Origin: Acidobacteriota bacterium
GTDB taxonomy: Bacteria > Acidobacteriota > Terriglobia > Bryobacterales > Bryobacteraceae
NCBI GenBank assembly: GCA_003223065.1
Contig: QHXU01000187.1
Location: 1-20,202 of the forward strand
Reading direction: 5' to 3'
Length of the DNA: 20,202 nt
A model generated the notes under the pieces. That model saw only the letters and a program-made list of their open reading frames with translations, did not search any database and was not told the origin of the DNA. The translations under genes and the position numbers were made by a program. Numbering within the stretch: position 1 is the first letter of the stretch; every line of letters begins with the position of its first letter. Positions 1-7,090 of the stretch are shown here, in pieces.

Positions 1-1
1 A

Positions 2-586
2 ACCGGTACGCATGCGGGTCTGACGCTGCAAACGCCGGATGAACCTGTTGAGGCCTATGTGATGGAGCTTGCTTCGGCGAGGCCGGCGCGCGTGAGCGCC
101 GCCAACGTCGACTTGCCCAAGCCACCGCTGGGCGAAACACGAGTGATCCGCTGGAAAGCGAAAGACGGCAAAGAGATCGAGGGATTGCTTACGCTGCCGG
201 TAAACTACGACAAGTCGAAACGCTATCCGCTCATCTTGAACATTCACGGCGGCCCGGCGGGGGCGTTCAGTGAGACGTTCATCGGGGCAAGCGGACTCTA
301 TCCCATCGCCTCTTTTGCGGCCCGCGGTTGGGCGGTACTGCGCGCCAACCCACGCGGCTCGTCGGCTTACGGGCTGCCGTTCCGAGCCGCCAACGTGAAC
401 GACTGGGGCGGCGGCCGTCGACTACGTAATCTCGATGGGAGTGGCCGACCCGAATCGTCTGGCGGTGATGGGCTGGAGCTATGGCGGTTATATGACCAAT
501 TGGGTCATTACCCAGACCAATCGGTTCAAGTGCGCGGTGGCGGGCGCGGGTCTTTCCGACCTCATCTCGATGTGGGGCACGAATGA
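2..586 (+). pseudogene. S9 prolyl oligopeptidase, N-proximal fragment (5' partial, frameshifted)
   Basis: This is the upstream part of a prolyl-oligopeptidase family (S9) serine peptidase. Such enzymes cleave short peptides, and this subgroup is often exported. The frame is open from the first bases of the window, so the beta-propeller region and the true start lie upstream; GTG/ATG at 59/62 are internal. Visible are the linker into the alpha/beta-hydrolase domain, the oxyanion motif HGGPAG (near 246-263), and the block NPRGSSAYG followed by NDWGGG ending near 412. After that the frame reads unrelated residues to a stop at 586, while the proper sequence resumes one frame over at about 411. 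The family normally has a DYRDVM-like stretch between DWGGG and the following VDYV; it is missing here. A short deletion of about 20-23 bp explains both the missing residues and the frame change. I infer that the gene is inactive unless this is an assembly error. Confidence 0.85.
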
Positions 587-893
587 CATCCCCACCACGC
601 TCGATGACTACTTTGATGGCGCCTGGTACGAGCAACCCGACCGCTACATCCGCATGTCGCCGCTCGCGCACATGAAGAACGTCACAACGCCGGAACTGAT
701 CCTGCATGGCGAGGCTGATATCCGGGTGCCGACCTCGCAGGGCTACGAGATGTACAACGCGGTCAAACGCAAGGGCGTGCCCGCCGAGATGGTGGTTTAT
801 CCGCGCACGCCGCACGGGCCTCAAGAACCCAAGTTCGTGCTGGATATCATGCATCGGCATATCGACTGGGTGGCGAAGTACATTGGCGGCTAG
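411..893 (+). pseudogene. S9 prolyl oligopeptidase, catalytic C-terminal fragment (same gene, after the frameshift)
   Basis: This is the continuation of the S9 peptidase gene in another frame. It holds the whole catalytic triad: nucleophile motif GWSYGG (near 471-488), the acid in GEADIRVP (about 709-732), and the histidine in TPHGPQEP (about 808-831). It ends at TAG 891-893 with the usual family C-terminus. The first ATG in this frame is at 435, but it falls inside a conserved segment (VDYVISMGVADPNR), has no convincing Shine-Dalgarno, and would leave a hydrolase without its oxyanion motif. An independent functional protein is therefore unlikely. The fragment is well conserved with no further stops, so the lesion is recent or artefactual. 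The start of the next gene lies inside its last codons. Confidence 0.85.
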
Positions 894-3090
894 AAGCGTC
901 TTCGTTCCGTTGCTGCTGCTTCTGGCGCCGCTCCGGGCGGAAAAGGTTGCGGGGTTGCGCGAGCCGGTCGAGATTCTTCGGGACCGCTGGGGCGTTCCAC
1001 ACATTTACGCCAAAAACTCCGATGATTTATTCTTCGCGCAGGGCTGGATCACGGCGCGCGATCGCCTGTTCCAGATCGACCTGTGGCGCCGGACCGGTAC
1101 GGGAAAGCTCGCCGAGATACTGGGACCGGCGGCGGTGGGGCGCGACCGCATCGCGCGGCTGGTGCGATACCGAGGCGACTGGAACAAGGAATGGGAGAGC
1201 TACGCTCCGGACGCCCGCCAGATCGTCACGGCTTTCGTCAATGGCGTGAATGCCTACGTCCGCTCGTTGGGAAGCAACCGGCCGCTCGAATTTCGGATCG
1301 CCGGATACGATCCGGGTTTGTGGACGCCTGAGGATGTTGCAGCGCGTATCGCCGGCCTGGTGATGACCGGCAATGTGACGCGCGAGGTGAACCGGACAAT
1401 GGAGATTGCCGCTTTCGGCGTCGAAAACGTCGAGCGGTTTGCGCCCCCCGATCCGTTTGTTCATCTGGTTGTTCCGGCTGGAATTGACGCGAAGGCGATC
1501 ACGTCGGAGATCCTCCGCGATTACAATGCTGCCGTCGGCTCGCCACGATTTCCGGGGGAGCAGGGCTCGAACAACTGGGTGGTGGACGGAACCCGGACTG
1601 CCACGGGCAAACCTTTGCTTGCCAACGATCCTCACCGGCCAATCCTGGTGCCGAGCCTGCGCAAGACCGTGCACCTGGTGGCGCCGGGGTGGAACGTGAT
1701 CGGGGCGGGGGAGCCGGCGCTGCCCGGCATCGCGCTAGGTCACAACGAGTCGATCGGCTTCGGGTTCACGATCGTGGGAATCGATCAACAGGATCTCTAC
1801 GTCGAAAAGCTGAACCCCACCAATCCGGACCAGTATCTGTACAAAGGCGCATGGAAACCGGTCGAAACGGAGCGCCAGCAGATTGCCGTTAAAGGCGCCG
1901 CGCCGGTAAACACGGAGCTGCGCTACACACAACATGGCCCGGTCATTTATGAAGACCGGGAACGGCACCTGGCTTACGCGCTGCGTTGGGTGGGGGCTGA
2001 GCCGGGCGGGGCAGGGTATCTTGCAGCGCTCTCGGTGGCGCGGGCCAGGGATTGGAATGAATTCGTATCGGCCATGGCGCGTTATAAAGTGCCGTCGGAA
2101 AACATGGTCTACGCGGATAAGGCGGGAAATATCGGCTGGATCGCGGCGGGCTGGTCGCCGGTACGGAAAAATTGGACCGGGCTGCTGCCCGTACCCGGCG
2201 ATACCGGCGCTTACGAATGGGCCGGCTTTCTGCCGATTGCGGAAATGCCGCAATCGTACAACCCGGCGCGCCGTTTTGTTGTGACCGCGAATCACAACAT
2301 CCTGCCGACGGGATACACCAAGCCGATTGCCTATGATTGGGCCGCGCCATTCCGCGCCCGCCGTATCGAGCAGATGTTGAATGAGTCCAAGAAATTCACC
2401 GTCGACGACTTCGAGCGCATGCAATACGATATCGTTTGCCTGCCGGCGCGCCGGTTGCAAGAGATCGTGCGCAAATCGCGGCCGGAGCGCCATCCGGAGA
2501 TCGTAGATGAATTTCTCAAGTGGGATGCGAGGTTGACCGCGGACTCGCGTCCTGGCTTGATCTATGAGATGTGGCTGTCGTTCCTGCCTGTCTACGTCTT
2601 TCCTCCACAGTGGAGCGCGCGCGCGGATCTGGAAGTGCTGCTTCGCTCTCTGCAGGAAAAACCGAACCCGCGTGCAATCGCCGAATCGCTGGATCGAGCT
2701 GTCTCCGAGCTTGAGCGCAAGCTGCCGAATCGGGAAACCTGGCGATGGAGCGCTGCCCACACACTCACCCTCCGGCATCCGCTGAATTCTTCAAAGCTCG
2801 ATCTACCGCCTATCCCGCGTCCCGGCGACGGCAATACCGTGAACGCGTCGGGAACACAGGGCGCCAACGGCGCTTCCTACCGCCAGATTCTTGACTTGGC
2901 GGACTGGGACCGCTCCATGATGACCAATACTCCCGGCGAATCGGGCGATCCCCAGAGCAAGCATTACCGCGATCTGCTGGACGATTGGGCGGCGGGCCGC
3001 TACCATCCGATGCCGTTCTCGAGAAAGGCGGTGGAGGCCGCGGCGGAGGAGAGAATAATGCTCGAGCCGAAGAATGGGAGCGGGAAGTAG
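883..3090 (+). CDS. Penicillin acylase family Ntn hydrolase, secreted
   Basis: This is a penicillin amidase-superfamily (S45) N-terminal-nucleophile hydrolase, a family that cleaves amide bonds in beta-lactams, N-acyl-homoserine lactones or other acyl amides. The substrate cannot be read from sequence. From TTG 883 the product is 735 aa. It starts with a short signal peptide (hydrophobic run LLLLLAPLRA, residues 10-19) and then the family motif RDRWGVPHIYA (33-43). The autocatalytic cleavage site is Gly228-Ser229 in QGSNNWVV, where Ser229 would become the beta-chain nucleophile. The conserved Asn in TANHN (Asn470) completes the active site. The frame is open back to an ATG at 706, but that start would add residues antisense to sense to the family and bury the signal peptide, so TTG 883 is preferred. 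It overlaps the S9 stop by 11 nt, suggesting translational coupling. No strong Shine-Dalgarno is visible. The family and extent are secure; the start is moderately sure. Confidence 0.9.
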   Translation: MAARSVFVPLLLLLAPLRAEKVAGLREPVEILRDRWGVPHIYAKNSDDLFFAQGWITARDRLFQIDLWRRTGTGKLAEILGPAAVGRDRIARLVRYRGDWNKEWESYAPDARQIVTAFVNGVNAYVRSLGSNRPLEFRIAGYDPGLWTPEDVAARIAGLVMTGNVTREVNRTMEIAAFGVENVERFAPPDPFVHLVVPAGIDAKAITSEILRDYNAAVGSPRFPGEQGSNNWVVDGTRTATGKPLLANDPHRPILVPSLRKTVHLVAPGWNVIGAGEPALPGIALGHNESIGFGFTIVGIDQQDLYVEKLNPTNPDQYLYKGAWKPVETERQQIAVKGAAPVNTELRYTQHGPVIYEDRERHLAYALRWVGAEPGGAGYLAALSVARARDWNEFVSAMARYKVPSENMVYADKAGNIGWIAAGWSPVRKNWTGLLPVPGDTGAYEWAGFLPIAEMPQSYNPARRFVVTANHNILPTGYTKPIAYDWAAPFRARRIEQMLNESKKFTVDDFERMQYDIVCLPARRLQEIVRKSRPERHPEIVDEFLKWDARLTADSRPGLIYEMWLSFLPVYVFPPQWSARADLEVLLRSLQEKPNPRAIAESLDRAVSELERKLPNRETWRWSAAHTLTLRHPLNSSKLDLPPIPRPGDGNTVNASGTQGANGASYRQILDLADWDRSMMTNTPGESGDPQSKHYRDLLDDWAAGRYHPMPFSRKAVEAAAEERIMLEPKNGSGK

Positions 3091-3117
3091 GCGCAGTACC
3101 CAATGCCATCACCCAAT

Positions 3118-3126
3118 TGCTACACT
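3118..3126 (+). promoter_or_regulatory. Candidate extended -10 promoter for folD
   Basis: TGCTACACT matches the extended -10 form (TG-n-TAnAnT). It ends 10 nt before the preferred folD ATG at 3137, which has no Shine-Dalgarno in front of it. Transcription would begin only a few bases before the start codon, giving a very short or absent leader. No good -35 element is seen, which an extended -10 does not require. This is pattern matching only. Confidence 0.4.
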
Positions 3127-3136
3127 CGGCGTAAGA

Positions 3137-4033
3137 ATGGCGCAGATCCTCGACGGCACGCCGGTGCGCGCGCAGATCCTGGCGAGCTTGAAGCCCCGAA
3201 TCGAAGGATTGCGTCGCCCGCCCGGCTTGGCCGTCCTGCTGGTGGGCCACAATCCCGCCTCCGAGATTTACGTCCGCAATAAGATCAAGGCTTGCGCGGA
3301 GCTAGGCATTTACAGCGAACTGCTCACTCCGCCGGAATCGATCACCACCGAGGAGCTGCTAGAGACCATCGAGGATCTGAACCGGCGCGCGGACATCGAT
3401 GGCATCCTGGTGCAGGTGCCTCTGCCCGCGCAAGTCGACTCGCGGCGCGTGCTCGAAGCCGTCGCGCCTGACAAAGACGCGGACGGGTTCCATCCGCTCA
3501 ACGTCGGCCATCTGGTGGCCGGACGTCCGGGGCCGCGCGCGTGCACGCCTGCCGGCATCATCGAGTTGCTGAAATACTACCGCGTCGGGATCGAAGGCCG
3601 GCGGGCTGTGGTGCTGGGACGCAGCGATATCGTCGGCAAACCGATGGCCTTCATGCTGCTGCATGAAAATGCGACGGTCACGATCTGCCATTCCCGCACG
3701 TCTAACCTGGTGGAAGAATGCCGCCGCGCCGACATTCTGGTTGCGGCCATGGGCAGACCCGCCCTGGTGACCAGCGAATACATCGCGCCCGGCGCCACGG
3801 TCATCGATGTTGGAATGAATCGGATCACGGACCTGGTGGAAGCGACCCGCCTTGGCAAAGCGGCGGAATTCGAGCGCAAGGGCACGGCGCTCGTGGGCGA
3901 CGTCAATCCGGTCGACGTGGCGCGCGTGGCCTCCGCTTATACGCCGGTGCCGCGCGGCGTCGGACCGCTGACTATCGCCATGCTGATGGCCAATACCGTT
4001 GCGCTGGCGGAACGGCGTGCATGCTCAGCGTAG
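3137..4033 (+). CDS. folD: Bifunctional methylenetetrahydrofolate dehydrogenase / methenyltetrahydrofolate cyclohydrolase
   Basis: FolD interconverts 5,10-methylene-, 5,10-methenyl- and 10-formyl-tetrahydrofolate in the cytosol, using NADP as a rule, and supplies one-carbon units for purines and initiator Met-tRNA. From ATG 3137 the product is 298 aa, the usual length. Visible are VGHNPAS (36-42), the catalytic block YVRNKIKAC (Tyr45, Lys49), the PLP segment (95-97), PDKDADGFHP (111-120, with the folate-contacting Asp116), the dinucleotide-binding GRSDIVGKP (161-169), and the C-terminal VPRGVGPLTIAML. An in-frame ATG at 3074 would add 21 residues that do not resemble FolD, so 3137 is chosen. 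The stop overlaps coaE by 13 nt, so the two are probably co-transcribed and coupled. Confidence 0.97.
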   Translation: MAQILDGTPVRAQILASLKPRIEGLRRPPGLAVLLVGHNPASEIYVRNKIKACAELGIYSELLTPPESITTEELLETIEDLNRRADIDGILVQVPLPAQVDSRRVLEAVAPDKDADGFHPLNVGHLVAGRPGPRACTPAGIIELLKYYRVGIEGRRAVVLGRSDIVGKPMAFMLLHENATVTICHSRTSNLVEECRRADILVAAMGRPALVTSEYIAPGATVIDVGMNRITDLVEATRLGKAAEFERKGTALVGDVNPVDVARVASAYTPVPRGVGPLTIAMLMANTVALAERRACSA

Positions 4034-4626
4034 GTTTGACCGGAGGCCTCGGCAGCGGAAAAAGCTTCGTCGGTAGCCTGCTGGCGGACCTGGGATGCCT
4101 CCTGATCCAGGCTGATCAACTCGGGCACCAGGTGATCGCGCCCGGCGGCGAAGCTTACGAGGGAGTCGTTCGAGAGTTTGGCCCGAAAATCCTCAATCCG
4201 GACGGTACGGTCAATCGCCGGCGTCTGGCCACGGAAGTTTTCGGCTATCCGGAGCGTTTGGAGAAATTGAATGCGCTTGTGCATCCGCCGGTACGCGCCC
4301 GCGTGCGCCAAGCTCAAGAGGAATTCGGGCGGCGCGAGCCCAATGGAATCGCTGTCACTGAAGCTGCGATACTGATAGAGACAGAAAGCTATCGTGATTA
4401 TGCGCGCCTGATCGTGGCGGTCTGCCGCCCCGAACAGCAGATCGAAAGGGCGATGGCGCGCGACCATCTCACGCGAGAAGAGGTTTTGGACCGGCTGCGG
4501 TGGCAGATGCCTCTCGAGGAGAAGGTGAGATACGCTGACTATGTCATCGACACTTCCGGCAGCAAGGAAAACACGCTCGATCAGACGCGAGCCGTATACG
4601 AATCCCTGCGGAGGCTGACTGTATGA
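4021..4626 (+). CDS. coaE: Dephospho-CoA kinase
   Basis: CoaE phosphorylates the 3'-hydroxyl of dephospho-CoA with ATP, the last step of coenzyme A synthesis, in the cytosol. The 201-aa product has the P-loop GGLGSGKS (residues 8-15), the acidic residue of the substrate-binding segment in QADQLGH (Asp32), and the family pattern LEKLNALVHPPVR near the middle. The C-terminal part carries the lid-like RxxxQ segment (RLRWQMP) and the DYVIDTSG core. ATG 4021 lies 13 nt inside the end of folD, and the frame upstream of it reads as a shadow of folD, so this start is well supported. The last codons overlap the next gene in an ATGA arrangement (4623-4626), so folD, coaE and the protease gene form one overlapping unit. 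Confidence 0.96.
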   Translation: MLSVGLTGGLGSGKSFVGSLLADLGCLLIQADQLGHQVIAPGGEAYEGVVREFGPKILNPDGTVNRRRLATEVFGYPERLEKLNALVHPPVRARVRQAQEEFGRREPNGIAVTEAAILIETESYRDYARLIVAVCRPEQQIERAMARDHLTREEVLDRLRWQMPLEEKVRYADYVIDTSGSKENTLDQTRAVYESLRRLTV

Positions 4627-5762
4627 GATTACGAACATGGATCCTCGCCGCCGCCCTGGTCGGCGCGTTCGTCTACTTAACCGCCAGACCCAACTCTTTG
4701 TTGCGGCGCACATTCTCGTCGTCTTCGCCGCTCTGGAGCGAGCCCGTGGCCCGCTCTGCGGGTCTGAGTCCTGATGAGCTCAACAACATCGAAATCTACA
4801 AGGCTGCGCGCGACAGCGTGGTCAAAGTCACCAGCACAGTCTACCAACGCACTTTCTTTTTTGACGTGGTCCCGGCGCGCGAGCTTGGTTCCGGGTTTAT
4901 CATCAATCCGGACGGCCAGATCCTCACGAATTACCACGTGATCAGCGGAAGCTCGGAGGTGGAGGTCACGTTGCCGGATCAAAGCCTCTACAAAGCCAAC
5001 ATCCTGGTCCGGGACCGCCCCGACGACCTGGCGCTCATCCGGATCGATCCGAAGAAAAAGCTCTCGCACCTGGTTTTGGGCGACTCCGATCATCTGCAGG
5101 TAGGCCAAAAGGTTCTTGCCATCGGCAATCCGTTCGGTTTCTCGGGCACCCTGACCACGGGCGTGGTGAGCTCGCTCGGCCGTGACATCCAGAGCGAGAA
5201 CAACCAGACGCTGGAAGGCATGGTCCAGACCGACGCGGCCATCAATTCGGGCAACAGCGGAGGCCCGCTGCTTGATTCGCAAGGCAATGTCATCGGGATC
5301 AATACGGCGATCTACGGGCCGAATGGCGGCAACGTCGGCATCGGCTTCGCGATGCCCATCAATCGCGCCAAGTCGATGCTCGATGGCTATCGCCAGGGGC
5401 GCAGTTTCGGCCGGGCTCGGCTCGGCGTCTCGACAGTTTTTATCGCTGGTGATCTCGCGGAGGCGCTTCACCTTCCCGCGAGCGGCGGCTTGCTGATCCA
5501 AGGGGTGGCGTCCGGTTCGGGCGCGGACCAGGCGGGCTTGCGCGGCGCGCGCGATGAAGTGCGCGTCGGCAACCAGCGTTTGGGTGTCGGCGGCGATTTC
5601 ATCACCGCCATCGACGGCAAGCCGGTAACCGAGCCTGACTCGGTGACGCGCGCCATTTCGCGCAAGCGGCCCGGTGACGTGATTGATCTCACGATATTCC
5701 GTAATGGCCGCACGACGAACGTCAAGGTGAAGCTGGGCGAGGCGCCGGAAGATCGTTTTTAG
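4623..5762 (+). CDS. HtrA/DegP-like trypsin-family serine protease with one PDZ domain
   Basis: This is an envelope serine protease of the HtrA (S1C) family, expected to degrade misfolded exported proteins. The 379-aa product begins with a hydrophobic segment (about residues 6-20). It has no clear signal-peptidase site after it, so a membrane anchor like that of DegS is plausible. The trypsin-like domain carries the triad His105 (TNYHV), Asp135 (DDLALI) and Ser212 (GNSGGP). One PDZ domain spans about 265-370, with SGADQAGL and the GDFITAIDG signature. A single PDZ plus an N-terminal anchor resembles DegS or HhoB more than two-PDZ DegP. ATG 4623 overlaps the coaE stop (ATGA), implying translational coupling. 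No functional link to folD or coaE is obvious. Confidence 0.94.
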   Translation: MRLRTWILAAALVGAFVYLTARPNSLLRRTFSSSSPLWSEPVARSAGLSPDELNNIEIYKAARDSVVKVTSTVYQRTFFFDVVPARELGSGFIINPDGQILTNYHVISGSSEVEVTLPDQSLYKANILVRDRPDDLALIRIDPKKKLSHLVLGDSDHLQVGQKVLAIGNPFGFSGTLTTGVVSSLGRDIQSENNQTLEGMVQTDAAINSGNSGGPLLDSQGNVIGINTAIYGPNGGNVGIGFAMPINRAKSMLDGYRQGRSFGRARLGVSTVFIAGDLAEALHLPASGGLLIQGVASGSGADQAGLRGARDEVRVGNQRLGVGGDFITAIDGKPVTEPDSVTRAISRKRPGDVIDLTIFRNGRTTNVKVKLGEAPEDRF

Positions 5763-5774
5763 AGTCCGCCCCCC

Positions 5775-5803
5775 TTACCGTCGCCGTTCGCCGGCCTTAT
5801 ACT
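5775..5803 (+). promoter_or_regulatory. Candidate promoter of the MFS gene, probably leaderless
   Basis: A -35-like TTACCG (5775-5780, 3 of 6 consensus) and a -10-like TATACT (5798-5803, 5 of 6) are separated by the ideal 17 bp. The -10 ends just 6 nt before the GTG start at 5810, so the expected transcription start coincides with the start codon. No Shine-Dalgarno is present. This is the best promoter in the window by hexamer match and spacing. Confidence 0.55.
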
Positions 5804-5809
5804 ATTCGG

Positions 5810-7021
5810 GTGACCTCGCCCAAAGCGTCACCGGCTCCGCTCGAGCAAGGCACTCTCGGCTCGACCGGAGCGCGCAAGGCGCTGGCGGGTTTTTTCGTCT
5901 CCGGCTTGCTTCTGTCATTTCTGGGAGCGATCCTGCCTTCCTGGCAGCATCATCTCTCGTCGGAATACCTGACTGTCGGATTGTATTTTGTCGGCCTCAT
6001 TGCGGGCCTGATCGGATCGGTGTGGGTTTCTCCGCCGCTGCTCCGGCGCAAAGGGATCGGGTGGACGCTTTCCTTTGCGTGCGCGATTGCGTCGTCGGCG
6101 CTTGTGTACCTGGCGTTCGTTTCTCCGCCGTTCCCGGCGTGGTGGCGAGTAGCGGGCCTGGCACTGATCGGATATTCAGCCGGCGTGTTGCACACCGCGA
6201 TCTTTCACGCCATCTCGGCGATGTATCGCCACGATCCGGCGGCCACCGTGAACCTGGCCGGCATTCTGTTCGTACTTGGGTGCTTGACCGTGGCGCTGCT
6301 CGTCTCCGGCGCGTATTACGCTTACAGCGCGCCGGCGATCCAAACCTGGATCGCGGTGATTCCGGGCGTGTTCGGATGGATCTATGTCCGGTCGCGATTC
6401 ACACCCCAGCCGGTGAGGGAACAGCCTTCGCCGCAGGCGTTCCTTTCGGAATTGCGCAGCCCCGGCGCGGTGCTTCTCAGCCTGCTGCTGTTTTTTCAGT
6501 TCGGCAATGAATGGGCGATCGCAGGCTGGCTGCCTCTCTTCCTGAGTCAGAGACTCGGCATCAGTCCGGCGACGTCGCTATTGATGCTCGCGCTGTATTG
6601 GCTCGCTTTGCTGGTCGGCCGCGTCGTCGCGCAATGGATTCTGCCGCGCGTGCGGCATACGCGGCTTCTGCTCGCGAGCGTGCTCAGCTCCATGCTCGGT
6701 TGTGTTGTGCTGATCGCCACCGATAACCGGTTTGGCGCCGTGAGCGGCATCCTGCTTGTGGGCGCGGCGTTCGCTCCCATTTATCCGTTAGTGGTGGAAA
6801 AGATAGGACACCGCTTTCCGCACTACCATCCGGGTTCCTACAACGGGATTTTTTCTTTGGCGATGGCCGGCGGGTTGCTGGCCCCCTGCGCGCTCGGCTA
6901 TTTCGCCTCTGTATGGGGCGTGCGCGTCGTGATGGGATTGCCGCTGGCCGGATCCGCGATGGTGTTTCTCCTGGTGATTCTGATTCGGCTAGAGGCGCGC
7001 TTGAGCGCCCCAGTCAAGTGA
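5810..7021 (+). CDS. Major facilitator superfamily transporter
   Basis: This is a polytopic inner-membrane transporter of the MFS type, moving an unidentified solute. The 403-aa product has about twelve hydrophobic segments in two halves. The first is near residues 25-44 (GFFVSGLLLSFLGAILPSW) and the last ends near 395. A short basic cytoplasmic loop PLLRRKG lies between segments 2 and 3, the usual place of the MFS signature, and a hydrophilic central loop (about 195-215) separates the halves. The N-terminus is predicted to be cytoplasmic. The start GTG 5810 is chosen because the frame begins there and a -10 box lies directly before it. The length is typical. It resembles fucose or sugar-phosphate permease-like MFS proteins only loosely, so no substrate is assigned. 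Confidence 0.85.
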   Translation: MTSPKASPAPLEQGTLGSTGARKALAGFFVSGLLLSFLGAILPSWQHHLSSEYLTVGLYFVGLIAGLIGSVWVSPPLLRRKGIGWTLSFACAIASSALVYLAFVSPPFPAWWRVAGLALIGYSAGVLHTAIFHAISAMYRHDPAATVNLAGILFVLGCLTVALLVSGAYYAYSAPAIQTWIAVIPGVFGWIYVRSRFTPQPVREQPSPQAFLSELRSPGAVLLSLLLFFQFGNEWAIAGWLPLFLSQRLGISPATSLLMLALYWLALLVGRVVAQWILPRVRHTRLLLASVLSSMLGCVVLIATDNRFGAVSGILLVGAAFAPIYPLVVEKIGHRFPHYHPGSYNGIFSLAMAGGLLAPCALGYFASVWGVRVVMGLPLAGSAMVFLLVILIRLEARLSAPVK

Positions 7022-7090
7022 CGCGCGCTTGAGAGCGTCGGTGAGGTGATGGAAATGGGTTGTGGGAACCGGACAGCGCGTCGAAGAATC

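Noticed and set aside
279..1004. Minus-strand open frame of 241 codons across the S9/acylase junction
   Set aside because: It is antisense to two recognisable protein families and has no family features of its own.
1735..2778. Long minus-strand open frame of 347 codons opposite the penicillin acylase gene
   Set aside because: It lies wholly antisense to a well-supported gene, its translation is Arg/Pro-rich without domain features, and such shadows are common in GC-rich DNA.
3937..4713. Minus-strand open frame of 258 codons opposite coaE
   Set aside because: Antisense shadow; CoaE has an intact P-loop and full length on the plus strand.
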